Source: Butyrivibrio sp. (lineage in GTDB: Bacteria > Bacillota > Clostridia > Lachnospirales > Lachnospiraceae). From it: a stretch of 64,000 nt of DNA. Location of the stretch: positions 1 through 64,000 of the forward strand of contig JAAVHB010000048.1 of assembly GCA_014799955.1 (NCBI GenBank), in the 5' to 3' direction. Positions 55,479 through 64,000 of this stretch are shown in pieces; the first letter of the stretch is position 1; every line of letters starts with the position of its first letter. The notes under the pieces are model-generated. The model had not been told where the DNA came from and did not search any database. It was given only the letters and a program-made list of their open reading frames with translations. The translations under genes and the position numbers were made by a program.

Positions 55479-56750
55479 ATGTTTAACAATTATGCGATGT
55501 ATGATGACGAAATCATAGAGAGCGCCCAACAGGTGGCGTCCGGGGAATTGGTTCTTTCCCAGGAGGATTTGGAATTCCTGCTGAATAGGACAGTGGATCT
55601 CTCAAACAGCCAGAAGCTTGAGGACGAGCTTGTTTTCGGTGTTTTCCGCAAGCTTCTGTCGGTGTCGGATATGGATGATGACGATGAGGCGGAACGTGTT
55701 TTTGACGCCGCAAAAAGGATTCAGAACAGCGATATTGACGACCCTCTGAAGGCGTTTGATATACTTGCGGAAAACGGAGTGAACTTCACCGAGAAAAGAT
55801 TTTACAGCGGGGATATGACGACGCTTCGCGACTGGCTTCTTGAGTGGAGTTTCAGTGTCGGTCTTGTGGAGAGGCTGCTGCGGCTCGGAGTTGATATGAA
55901 TGAGCCCGTGATTAAGGGCAAAACTCCGGCGTACATAGTTGCGAACAGAGATTTTAAGCCGAAGGGCCGGTGGGATAATACGGATATGGAGGAGGAATTC
56001 GCCAAAGCCGTTTCGTATTTTGACATGGAATCCATGGAGGCGCTGACTGCGGAGGGAACCTCAGCCGCCCACAGAGCCGTCAAGAATAATCATTATCAGA
56101 TGCTTGAGGTTATGATAAGGGCAGGAATAAACGTGAATCTTGCGGAGGACCAGCCTAAGATTGTCGGCTCAACGCTTTTGCATACGGCATGTGAGTACGG
56201 CAGTGTCGAATGCGTTAAGCTGCTGATTGAGGCGGGAGCCGATGATACCTTGCTGGACGCAAAGGAGGAAACTCCGGCTCACAGGGCTCTTTTCCATGAT
56301 TATATAACCGGTTCTAAAAAGCTGGATACTGAGACGCGGACAGAGCTTTTAAGGGCGCTGAAGAATGTGGATTCCGTCGGAAAATACGGAATGACTCCTA
56401 TGATGATGGCGCTGAGCTGCAGGGCTATCAGCCGTGACCTTGTTCCTGTTTTTATAGAAAAGGGAGCCGACGTAAACCATGCCGACAATAGGGGCTATAC
56501 TCCGCTGATGCTTGGCAGCGGTATGGAAACATTGAAGGCGCTTGTAAAGGCGGGAGCCGACGTAAACGCCAGAAACCGGGACGGAAACACTCCTCTGCAT
56601 TTTGCGCTTGACCGGAACAGCAGCCAGGAGGCGGCATATCTCATAAAAAAGGGTGCCGATTTCAATGTTGCAAATAATGACGGTGTCACACCCATGCAGA
56701 TTGCGGCGGAAAAGGGACTTGACGAGCTGTTTCCGTTTATGGGTCTGTAA
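55479..56750 (+). CDS. Ankyrin-repeat protein (first of a tandem pair)
   Basis: A 423-residue cytoplasmic protein. The N-terminal 130 residues are acidic and helical without a known domain. From about residue 140 to the end run ankyrin repeats: TPAYIVANRD, TSAAHRAVKNNHYQMLEVMI, STLLHTACEYGSVECVKLLI, YTPLMLGSGMETLKALVKAG, NTPLHFALDRNSSQEAAYLI. It is a protein-interaction scaffold with unknown partner. The next gene is a paralogue with the same architecture. Confidence 0.88.
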   Translation: MFNNYAMYDDEIIESAQQVASGELVLSQEDLEFLLNRTVDLSNSQKLEDELVFGVFRKLLSVSDMDDDDEAERVFDAAKRIQNSDIDDPLKAFDILAENGVNFTEKRFYSGDMTTLRDWLLEWSFSVGLVERLLRLGVDMNEPVIKGKTPAYIVANRDFKPKGRWDNTDMEEEFAKAVSYFDMESMEALTAEGTSAAHRAVKNNHYQMLEVMIRAGINVNLAEDQPKIVGSTLLHTACEYGSVECVKLLIEAGADDTLLDAKEETPAHRALFHDYITGSKKLDTETRTELLRALKNVDSVGKYGMTPMMMALSCRAISRDLVPVFIEKGADVNHADNRGYTPLMLGSGMETLKALVKAGADVNARNRDGNTPLHFALDRNSSQEAAYLIKKGADFNVANNDGVTPMQIAAEKGLDELFPFMGL

Positions 56751-56782
56751 AATAAAAAATATAATTATTAAGGAGAAAAACT

Positions 56783-58069
56783 ATGGTATATAATGCTGAA
56801 GATTGCAGAAAAAAACGTCCCCAGGTATTGGCGGGGGAGCTTGAGCTTCCGGTACAGGAGCTTTGGCCAATTATTTATGATGTGACATGCTCAGTGAGAA
56901 GATGGGACGAGGGAGATTTTGCGGACAAACTCAGGGGCGACGCGCTCGGCGTTTTCAGAATAATGCTGCAGAAGCTGGACTGGGACGAGGATGACGAGGT
57001 GGATATATTCTATGACGCCATCTATGAAATCCCGGGTATGGGAATTTCGCCGGATAAGATTTTTGAGATACTTACGGAGGCAAATATAAACTTCACCGAA
57101 CCCATGTACAGAAGAGGGGAGCTTACAAATGTAAGGGATTATTTATTGGATAAGCGCTTCAGCACTGAGCTTTTGGAGGCTATGGCGAAGGCGGGCGTTG
57201 ATTTGAATACGGCAGTGATTAAGGGCAGAACTCCGGTGTATATACTGGCAAAAAGTTTTTCATTGGACAGAACGGACGATGAGCCGGACGAAGATGAAAC
57301 AGCGCTTGCAAAAGCTGTCGAGGAATATTTCAGCGTTGAATCCATGGAGGAGATAAATTCGTACGGAACCTCCGCGGCGCATGAGATTGTAGACGGCAAT
57401 CATTTTCTTGCGCTTGAGGCGATGCTTAAAAAGGGCGTAAATGTCAATATTGCCGAGGATGCGCAGGGAGAGGCGGGAAATACGCTGTTGCACGTCGCCT
57501 GCAAAAACTGCTTTCCTAAAATAGTCAGGATGCTTATGGAGGCGGGAGCCGACGATACCATTATGAATGTGAATGAACAGACGCCCGCGCATGTCGCCGT
57601 AACCGAAAGAGGAGGCGCGTACGGAGTAACGCCAGACGATATGGCGGATACTCTCAGAGAATTGAAAAATATAGACATACCCGGAAAAGACGGTATGACG
57701 CCGCTCATGCTTGCGCAGGATTATGAGCTGAGAGCCTCAGACGAGCTTACTCCCGTTCTGATTGAGATGGGAGCCGACGTAAACCGCGCGGACAACGAAG
57801 GAAATACCGCCGCGCTGCTGCACGCCAGATGGCACTGCGACAAGGATGTCATCAAGGCCATGGTGAGCGCCGGTTACAATATAAATGCCAGAAACGCCGA
57901 CGGAAACACCTTGCTTCACTTTGCTGTCAAAAACAGAGCAAACCAGGTTGCGATATATCTGCTGAAAAAGGGGGCGGACTATAACATAACCAACGAAGAG
58001 CAGGCGTCGCCTTTGCAGCTTGCCGTTGAAAAGGGACTTGACGACGTGCTGCCGTTTATGGGACTTTAG
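56783..58069 (+). CDS. Ankyrin-repeat protein (second of a tandem pair)
   Basis: A 428-residue paralogue of the upstream gene. The N-terminal segment (EDCRKKRPQVLAGELELPVQ) differs but the layout, acidic helical part then ankyrin repeats (NTLLHVACKNCFPKIVRMLM, NTLLHFAVKNRANQVAIYLL), is the same, and both end in EKGLDELFPFMGL or EKGLDDVLPFMGL. The pair reflects a tandem duplication that has since diverged. An intrinsic terminator at 58130 ends the unit. Confidence 0.88.
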   Translation: MVYNAEDCRKKRPQVLAGELELPVQELWPIIYDVTCSVRRWDEGDFADKLRGDALGVFRIMLQKLDWDEDDEVDIFYDAIYEIPGMGISPDKIFEILTEANINFTEPMYRRGELTNVRDYLLDKRFSTELLEAMAKAGVDLNTAVIKGRTPVYILAKSFSLDRTDDEPDEDETALAKAVEEYFSVESMEEINSYGTSAAHEIVDGNHFLALEAMLKKGVNVNIAEDAQGEAGNTLLHVACKNCFPKIVRMLMEAGADDTIMNVNEQTPAHVAVTERGGAYGVTPDDMADTLRELKNIDIPGKDGMTPLMLAQDYELRASDELTPVLIEMGADVNRADNEGNTAALLHARWHCDKDVIKAMVSAGYNINARNADGNTLLHFAVKNRANQVAIYLLKKGADYNITNEEQASPLQLAVEKGLDDVLPFMGL

Positions 58070-58107
58070 AAGTCGGCCCTAAAATCTGAAAATATCGGCA
58101 ATGACCA

Positions 58108-58239
58108 TTACTCGTTATAGCTGCCCGTAAATACCCCGAGAGCAAGAAACTCGGGGTATTTTTCGAGCTGCTCAAAGCCGCGCTCGCGGCATTCAAGAAT
58201 CGTGCCGCCGTTGTGCTCCCATATACATTTTATTTTCAT
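58108..58239 (-). CDS. 43-residue small protein overlapping a terminator
   Basis: On the minus strand, ATG 58239 behind a strong GGAGGTAATT site opens MKIKCIWEHNGGTILECRE and ends with TGSYNE. The first part, CIWEHNGG, resembles the start of short HicB-like proteins; the second half is encoded by the arms of the terminator at 58130. It is probably a decayed or truncated gene; expression is uncertain. Confidence 0.45.
   Translation of the reverse strand: MKIKCIWEHNGGTILECRERGFEQLEKYPEFLALGVFTGSYNE
58130..58163 (+). terminator. Intrinsic terminator after the ankyrin genes
   Basis: A perfect 11-bp stem, AATACCCCGAG with CTCGGGGTATT around 9 bases, followed by TTT. Confidence 0.9.
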
Positions 58240-58360
58240 AATTACCTCCGAGCGTATTCCGGGTTTGTCCGGATTCTTTCTTTATATTATAGCAGTAATG
58301 CTCTTTCTTTTGTAAAAAATCGTTTAAAATCCGAAATTCAAAAATATTTTCAATTATATG

Positions 58361-58432
58361 TTGACAAATTAAATACGGAGTGCTATTTTAAGTATAGCCG
58401 AGATGTTAGCACTCTATCGCGTTGAGTGCTAA
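58361..58432 (+). promoter_or_regulatory. hrcA promoter and CIRCE element
   Basis: TTGACA (58361-58366), 17 bases, TATTTT (58384-58389), then a perfect CIRCE inverted repeat TTAGCACTC-N9-GAGTGCTAA (58406-58432) just past the start site. HrcA binds here and represses the operon until heat stress draws off GroEL. Confidence 0.95.
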
Positions 58433-58456
58433 CAATTTGAACCGGAGGCGAATATA

Positions 58457-59506
58457 ATGGAAATGGATGAGAGAAAAATTAAGATACTGAAGGCGGTGAT
58501 ACGCAATTATCTGGAAACCGGAGAACCGGTCGGTTCCAGAACCGTTTCCAAGTATACGGATTTGAACCTCAGCTCGGCTACGATTCGCAACGAGATGGCG
58601 GACCTTGAGGAGATGGGCTATATTCTTCAGCCCCATACCTCGGCGGGAAGGATTCCTTCCGACGCGGGTTACCGATTCTATGTCGATAATATGATGCAGG
58701 AGCAGAAGGACGCTCTTGACAGGCGCGAGGAGGAGCTTAACGCGAAGGAAAGCCTTTTGCTTGAAAAGGTTGACAGGGTGGAGGATTTGCTTCAGAACGT
58801 GGCAAAGACACTTGCCGCCAACACAAATTACGCGACCATGGTCGCGGCTCCGCATAAGAGTGGGCGCAAAATAAAATTTATCCAGATATCCCAGCTTGAA
58901 AGAGGCAAGATACTTGCGGTGCTTGTTCTGGAGGGCAATACGATAAAGAACACGATACTTCAGAACGTAATGGAGCTTGACACGGAGATGTGCCTTAAGC
59001 TGAATGTTATGCTTAACAGCGCGGTGGGTGGTCTTACCCTGGAGGAAATCAATCTTTCGATAATATCGGGACTTACCGCTCAGGCGGGAGAATACGGGAT
59101 GCTGATAAGGGATATTCTTGATGCAATCGCGGCAGCGGCTGACAGCGAGAATGACTTTCAGATATATACAAGCGGGGCGACCAATATTTTCAAGTACCCC
59201 GAGCTCAGCGACAATTCAAAAGCCAGCGAGTTGATTTACACATTGGAGGAGAAGCAGTTGCTTGCCAACCTTGTGAACGATTCGGCGGATAAGGACGGCG
59301 GCATCAGGGTTTATATCGGCGAGGAAACGCCGGTGGACAGTATGAAGGACTGCAGCGTTGTAACGGCGACATACGAGCTGTCCGACGGAGCTAAGGGGAC
59401 AATCGGAATAATCGGTCCCAAGAGGATGGATTATGAAAAGGTTGTCGAAACAATAAAGAGTATCAAGACTCAGTTAGACGATGCATTTAAGAAGGGCGGC
59501 GAATAA
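58457..59506 (+). CDS. hrcA: Heat-inducible transcription repressor HrcA
   Basis: A 349-residue repressor with an N-terminal winged helix (EPVGSRTVSKYTDLNLSSATI) that binds CIRCE, and a GAF-like C-terminal domain. LQPHTSAGRIPSDAGYRFYVD is the family signature near residues 56-76. It represses its own operon, whose CIRCE site lies 25 bases upstream. Confidence 0.97.
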   Translation: MEMDERKIKILKAVIRNYLETGEPVGSRTVSKYTDLNLSSATIRNEMADLEEMGYILQPHTSAGRIPSDAGYRFYVDNMMQEQKDALDRREEELNAKESLLLEKVDRVEDLLQNVAKTLAANTNYATMVAAPHKSGRKIKFIQISQLERGKILAVLVLEGNTIKNTILQNVMELDTEMCLKLNVMLNSAVGGLTLEEINLSIISGLTAQAGEYGMLIRDILDAIAAAADSENDFQIYTSGATNIFKYPELSDNSKASELIYTLEEKQLLANLVNDSADKDGGIRVYIGEETPVDSMKDCSVVTATYELSDGAKGTIGIIGPKRMDYEKVVETIKSIKTQLDDAFKKGGE

Positions 59507-59507
59507 T

Positions 59508-60110
59508 TTGGCAGGCGAAGAGAAAAATATTAATTCAGAAGAAGAGCTGACGCAGGAGGCGGAAACGCAGACAGAGGAGGTTTTTGAGGAAGAAGCTAAG
59601 GTAGGCGCGGAGGATGCCGCGGAAACCGAAGCGGAGGACAAAAAGGGCTTTTTTAAGAAGAAGGACAAAAAGGATAAGAAGGACCTCCAGATAGAGGAGC
59701 TTACTGATAAATACAGAAGGACGATGGCGGAATTCGATAATTTCAGAAAGCGCACCGAAAAGGAAAAAGCGGCTATGTATGAAATCGGGGCGAGAGGCAT
59801 TATTGATAAGCTTCTTCCGGTTGTAGATAATTTTGAAAGAGGTCTTGCGGCGATTCCCGAGGAGGATAAGGCTTCTGCCGTTGCCGAGGGAATGGATAAG
59901 ATTTACCGCCAGCTCACGAAGATGCTGGAGGACGCGGGAGTAAAGGAAATCGAAGCCGAGGGCGCGGAGTTTGACCCCAATTTCCACAACGCAGTGATGC
60001 ATGTGGAGGACGAAAGTCTCGGAGAAAACGTTGTGGCGGAGGTATTGCAGAAGGGCTATACCTACAGGGATTCGGTAGTGCGCCACAGCATGGTAAAGGT
60101 AGCAAATTAA
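59508..60110 (+). CDS. grpE: Nucleotide exchange factor GrpE
   Basis: About 200 residues starting at the TTG at 59508, two bases after hrcA behind GGGCGGCG; an in-frame ATG at 59481 would overlap hrcA by 26 bases and is the alternative. The N-terminal 60 residues are very acidic and the next 12 very basic, as in many clostridial GrpE proteins. Then come the coiled coil (YRRTMAEFDNFRKRTEKEKA) and the beta domain ending YRDSVVRHSMVKVAN. It recharges DnaK by ADP release. Confidence 0.95.
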   Translation: MAGEEKNINSEEELTQEAETQTEEVFEEEAKVGAEDAAETEAEDKKGFFKKKDKKDKKDLQIEELTDKYRRTMAEFDNFRKRTEKEKAAMYEIGARGIIDKLLPVVDNFERGLAAIPEEDKASAVAEGMDKIYRQLTKMLEDAGVKEIEAEGAEFDPNFHNAVMHVEDESLGENVVAEVLQKGYTYRDSVVRHSMVKVAN

Positions 60111-60131
60111 CAGTTTGATTTTATATTCTAA

Positions 60132-62021
<1,890 letters not shown>

Positions 62022-62045
62022 AATCATTTAAGTAATATATGAACG

Positions 62046-62076
62046 GAGTGAGGGAATTCAATGTCCCTCACTCTTT
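62046..62076 (+). terminator. Weak terminator-like hairpin between dnaK and dnaJ
   Basis: GAGTGAGGGA pairs with TCCCTCACTC (62046-62055 and 62064-62073), followed by TTT only. It probably reduces dnaJ expression relative to dnaK. Confidence 0.6.
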
Positions 62077-62152
62077 ATGGCAAAAGACAGAGTGAGTCAG
62101 GAATGGAAATTCCGCCTTGTTTTTGCGTGGCGGAATATTAGGAGGATTAATC

Positions 62153-63280
62153 ATGGCAGATAAAAGAGACTATTATGAAGTCTTGGGGGTGCCGAAGGAC
62201 GCGGATGACGCGGCTCTCAAAAAAGCATACCGTGTGCTGGCAAAAAAATATCATCCGGATACCAATCCGGGGGATAAGGAGGCGGAAGCCAAATTCAAGG
62301 AGGCTTCCGAGGCATATGCCATTTTAAGTGATCCTCAGAAGCGTCAGCAGTACGATCAGTTCGGTCACGCAGCGTTTGAGAACGGCGGCGGTCCCGGCGG
62401 AGCGGGCGGCTTCGATTTCGGCGATATGGGTGATATTTTCGGAGACATATTCGGCGATTTGTTCGGCGGAGGCAGGAGAAGAGGCGGCGGAGGCGGTCCG
62501 CAGAGGGGCGCAAATCTTCGCACAAGCGTGAGAGTTACGTTTGAAGAGGCCGTATTCGGATGCGAAAAAGAGCTTGAACTCAACCTTAAGGACCCTTGTC
62601 CTACCTGCAGCGGTACGGGAGCAAAGCCGGGTACGAATCCCGCAACCTGTACAAAATGCGGCGGCAAGGGGCAGGTAACGTATACTCAGCAGTCCCTTTT
62701 CGGAATGGTGCGCAATGTGCAGACCTGTCCGGAATGTAATGGCAAGGGCAAGATAATAAAGGAAAAATGCCCCGACTGCTACGGAAGCGGCTATATATCC
62801 AGCCGCAAAAAAATACAGGTGTCCGTTCCGGCGGGAATCGACGACGGACAGAGCATAAGAATCAGAGGAAAGGGAGAACCCGGCGAAAACGGAGGCGAGA
62901 GAGGCGATTTGCTTGTCGAGGTTACGGTTTCGAGGTCTCCGGTTTTCCAAAGACAGGATACCACGATTTACTCGACGGTTCCGATAAGCTTCGCGGATGC
63001 GGCGCTCGGAGCCACAATCCGCATAAAGACCGTGGACGGCGAGGTGGAATACGACGTCAAGCCGGGCACGCAGACGGATACCAGAGTAAGGCTCAAGGGC
63101 AAGGGTGTTCCCTCGCTGCGTAATTCGCAGATTCGCGGTGACCATTACGTTACTCTCGTTGTGACGGTGCCCGAAAGGCTTAACGAGGAGCAGCGTCAGG
63201 CGCTTATAGCCTTTGACGCGGCTATGAACAACGGCACCAAGCGTGAGGAGCACAGGAAAAAGAGGGGCTTATTCAAGTAA
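62153..63280 (+). CDS. dnaJ: Chaperone protein DnaJ
   Basis: A 375-residue type I Hsp40 from ATG 62153 behind TAGGAGGATTAATC. The J domain (residues 5-70) has the HPD motif in KYHPDTNP. A Gly/Phe-rich region (about 75-125) follows, then four CxxCxGxG zinc motifs ([32 protein letters not shown]) and the C-terminal substrate domains. It loads clients on DnaK. Confidence 0.97.
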   Translation: MADKRDYYEVLGVPKDADDAALKKAYRVLAKKYHPDTNPGDKEAEAKFKEASEAYAILSDPQKRQQYDQFGHAAFENGGGPGGAGGFDFGDMGDIFGDIFGDLFGGGRRRGGGGGPQRGANLRTSVRVTFEEAVFGCEKELELNLKDPCPTCSGTGAKPGTNPATCTKCGGKGQVTYTQQSLFGMVRNVQTCPECNGKGKIIKEKCPDCYGSGYISSRKKIQVSVPAGIDDGQSIRIRGKGEPGENGGERGDLLVEVTVSRSPVFQRQDTTIYSTVPISFADAALGATIRIKTVDGEVEYDVKPGTQTDTRVRLKGKGVPSLRNSQIRGDHYVTLVVTVPERLNEEQRQALIAFDAAMNNGTKREEHRKKRGLFK

Positions 63281-63301
63281 AGCCGCTTTTGGGAGCTTTT
63301 A

Positions 63302-64000
63302 ATGGAATTCAATGATTCTCAGATAAAGGCGATTAAGCATGGGGAGCATCCCATGCTTGTAATCGCCGGACCGGGCTCCGGCAAGACCACAGTGCTTACC
63401 GCCCGTATCAAAAATCTTATAGACGAATACAAGGCAGATCCGAGCAGGATTCTTGTAATCACTTTTACGAAGGCAGCCGCCTTACAGATGGAGGACCGTT
63501 TTGTCAGTCTGACGGGCAGACGGTGCGGCGTGACCTTCGGTACGTTTCATGCGGTTTTTTTCAAAATTCTACGCGCGATCTATAATTATTCCGTTGAAAA
63601 TATAATAAAGGACGACAGAAGGGATTTTATCATAAGGCAGGCTGTGGAGCGCAGCAATATTGAGCCCGAGGACATAAACGAATTTGTCCGAAATATTTCG
63701 GGCGAGATAAGCCGGGTAAAGACCGAGGGCGTCGATATCAAGGCTTATTATTCAGCCAACTGTCCCGAGGAGGAATTCAGGGGAATCTATAAATATTACG
63801 AATCACAGCTTCGTAAGTCTGGGCTTCTGGATTTTGACGATATGCTGCTTTACTGCCACAGGCTTCTTTGCGAGCGTCAGGATGTACTGGATGCGTGGCA
63901 GCGCCGCTATAAATACATACTTATCGACGAGTTTCAGGATATAAACAGAATTCAGTATGAGGTCATTAAAATGCTCGCGCTTCCCGAAAACAATCTTTTT
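63302..64000 (+). CDS. UvrD/PcrA-like superfamily 1 DNA helicase (3'-truncated)
   Basis: The first 233 residues of a helicase whose stop lies outside the window. Motifs seen: QIKAIKHGEHPMLVIAGPGSGKTTVL (motif I, Walker A near residue 24), ITFTKAAALQME (Ia), FGTFHAVFF, LDFDDMLLYC and LIDEFQDINRIQYE (motif II, near 212). It starts at ATG 63302 behind GGGAGC, 22 bases after dnaJ. Whether it is PcrA or a shorter relative cannot be told from this part. Confidence 0.92.
   Translation, partial: MEFNDSQIKAIKHGEHPMLVIAGPGSGKTTVLTARIKNLIDEYKADPSRILVITFTKAAALQMEDRFVSLTGRRCGVTFGTFHAVFFKILRAIYNYSVENIIKDDRRDFIIRQAVERSNIEPEDINEFVRNISGEISRVKTEGVDIKAYYSANCPEEEFRGIYKYYESQLRKSGLLDFDDMLLYCHRLLCERQDVLDAWQRRYKYILIDEFQDINRIQYEVIKMLALPENNLF

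Overview
The window is about 64 kb of a Bacillota genome, most likely a gut-type clostridium (Lachnospiraceae or Oscillospirales). The evidence is a CIRCE-controlled hrcA-grpE-dnaK-dnaJ operon, a fruR-fruK-fruA cluster with ptsH and ptsI, clostridial families such as DUF4364, DUF4358 and DUF1700, and strong Shine-Dalgarno sites throughout. The family-level placement is inference. No tRNA, rRNA, CRISPR array or intact insertion sequence was recognised. Both ends are open: clpX is cut at the left edge and a UvrD/PcrA-like helicase gene at the right edge.

Left third (1-27.4 kb) is mostly housekeeping. It runs clpX-lon-ysxC; the fructose PTS operon with general PTS enzymes; a GNAT-HIT-GNAT group; a small alarmone synthetase; a minus-strand group (malic enzyme, YtqA-like radical SAM protein, DUF4364); rho followed closely by five genes of a cell-surface O-acylation type cassette (two SGNH proteins, DUF4358, MBOAT, DHHW); then rpmE, yqhQ, prmC, prfA, two minus-strand membrane proteins, a SEC-C protein and tmk.

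Middle (27.4-47.2 kb) is an accessory island with visibly lower G+C and different codon use. Its left flank holds an XRE regulator, a DUF3788 gene broken by one stop codon, a nucleotidyltransferase and a decayed XRE-type regulator. Its core is a single, tightly packed operon of nine genes (30.9-46.4 kb): an unrecognised 707-aa protein, a PAPS-reductase/ferredoxin/DUF4007 protein (BrxP-like), a large P-loop ATPase (BrxC-like), PglZ, a short BrxL-like AAA+ protein, a 66-aa zinc-ribbon protein, a cysteine desulfurase, a GIY-YIG protein and a DndB-like DGQHR protein. This matches the brxP-brxC-pglZ-brxL core of type 4 BREX, joined to sulfur-delivery and DndB parts of DNA phosphorothioation systems. 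I infer an anti-phage system that marks DNA with sulfur. The head protein, an apparent internal start inside brxP and the appended genes are the most notable parts of the window. The right flank holds short remnants, including a truncated relative of the left-flank nucleotidyltransferase.

Right third (47.2-64 kb) returns to the base composition of the host: a Sel1-repeat protein, a PadR-DUF1700-DUF4097 envelope-stress type operon, a MATE exporter with a terminator-like hairpin at the predicted 5' end of its transcript, pflB-pflA, two tandem ankyrin-repeat genes, and the heat-shock operon. A family of five palindromic repeats sits directly before the ribosome-binding sites of five unrelated genes (fruA, ptsH, the DHHW gene, the Sel1 gene, padR).
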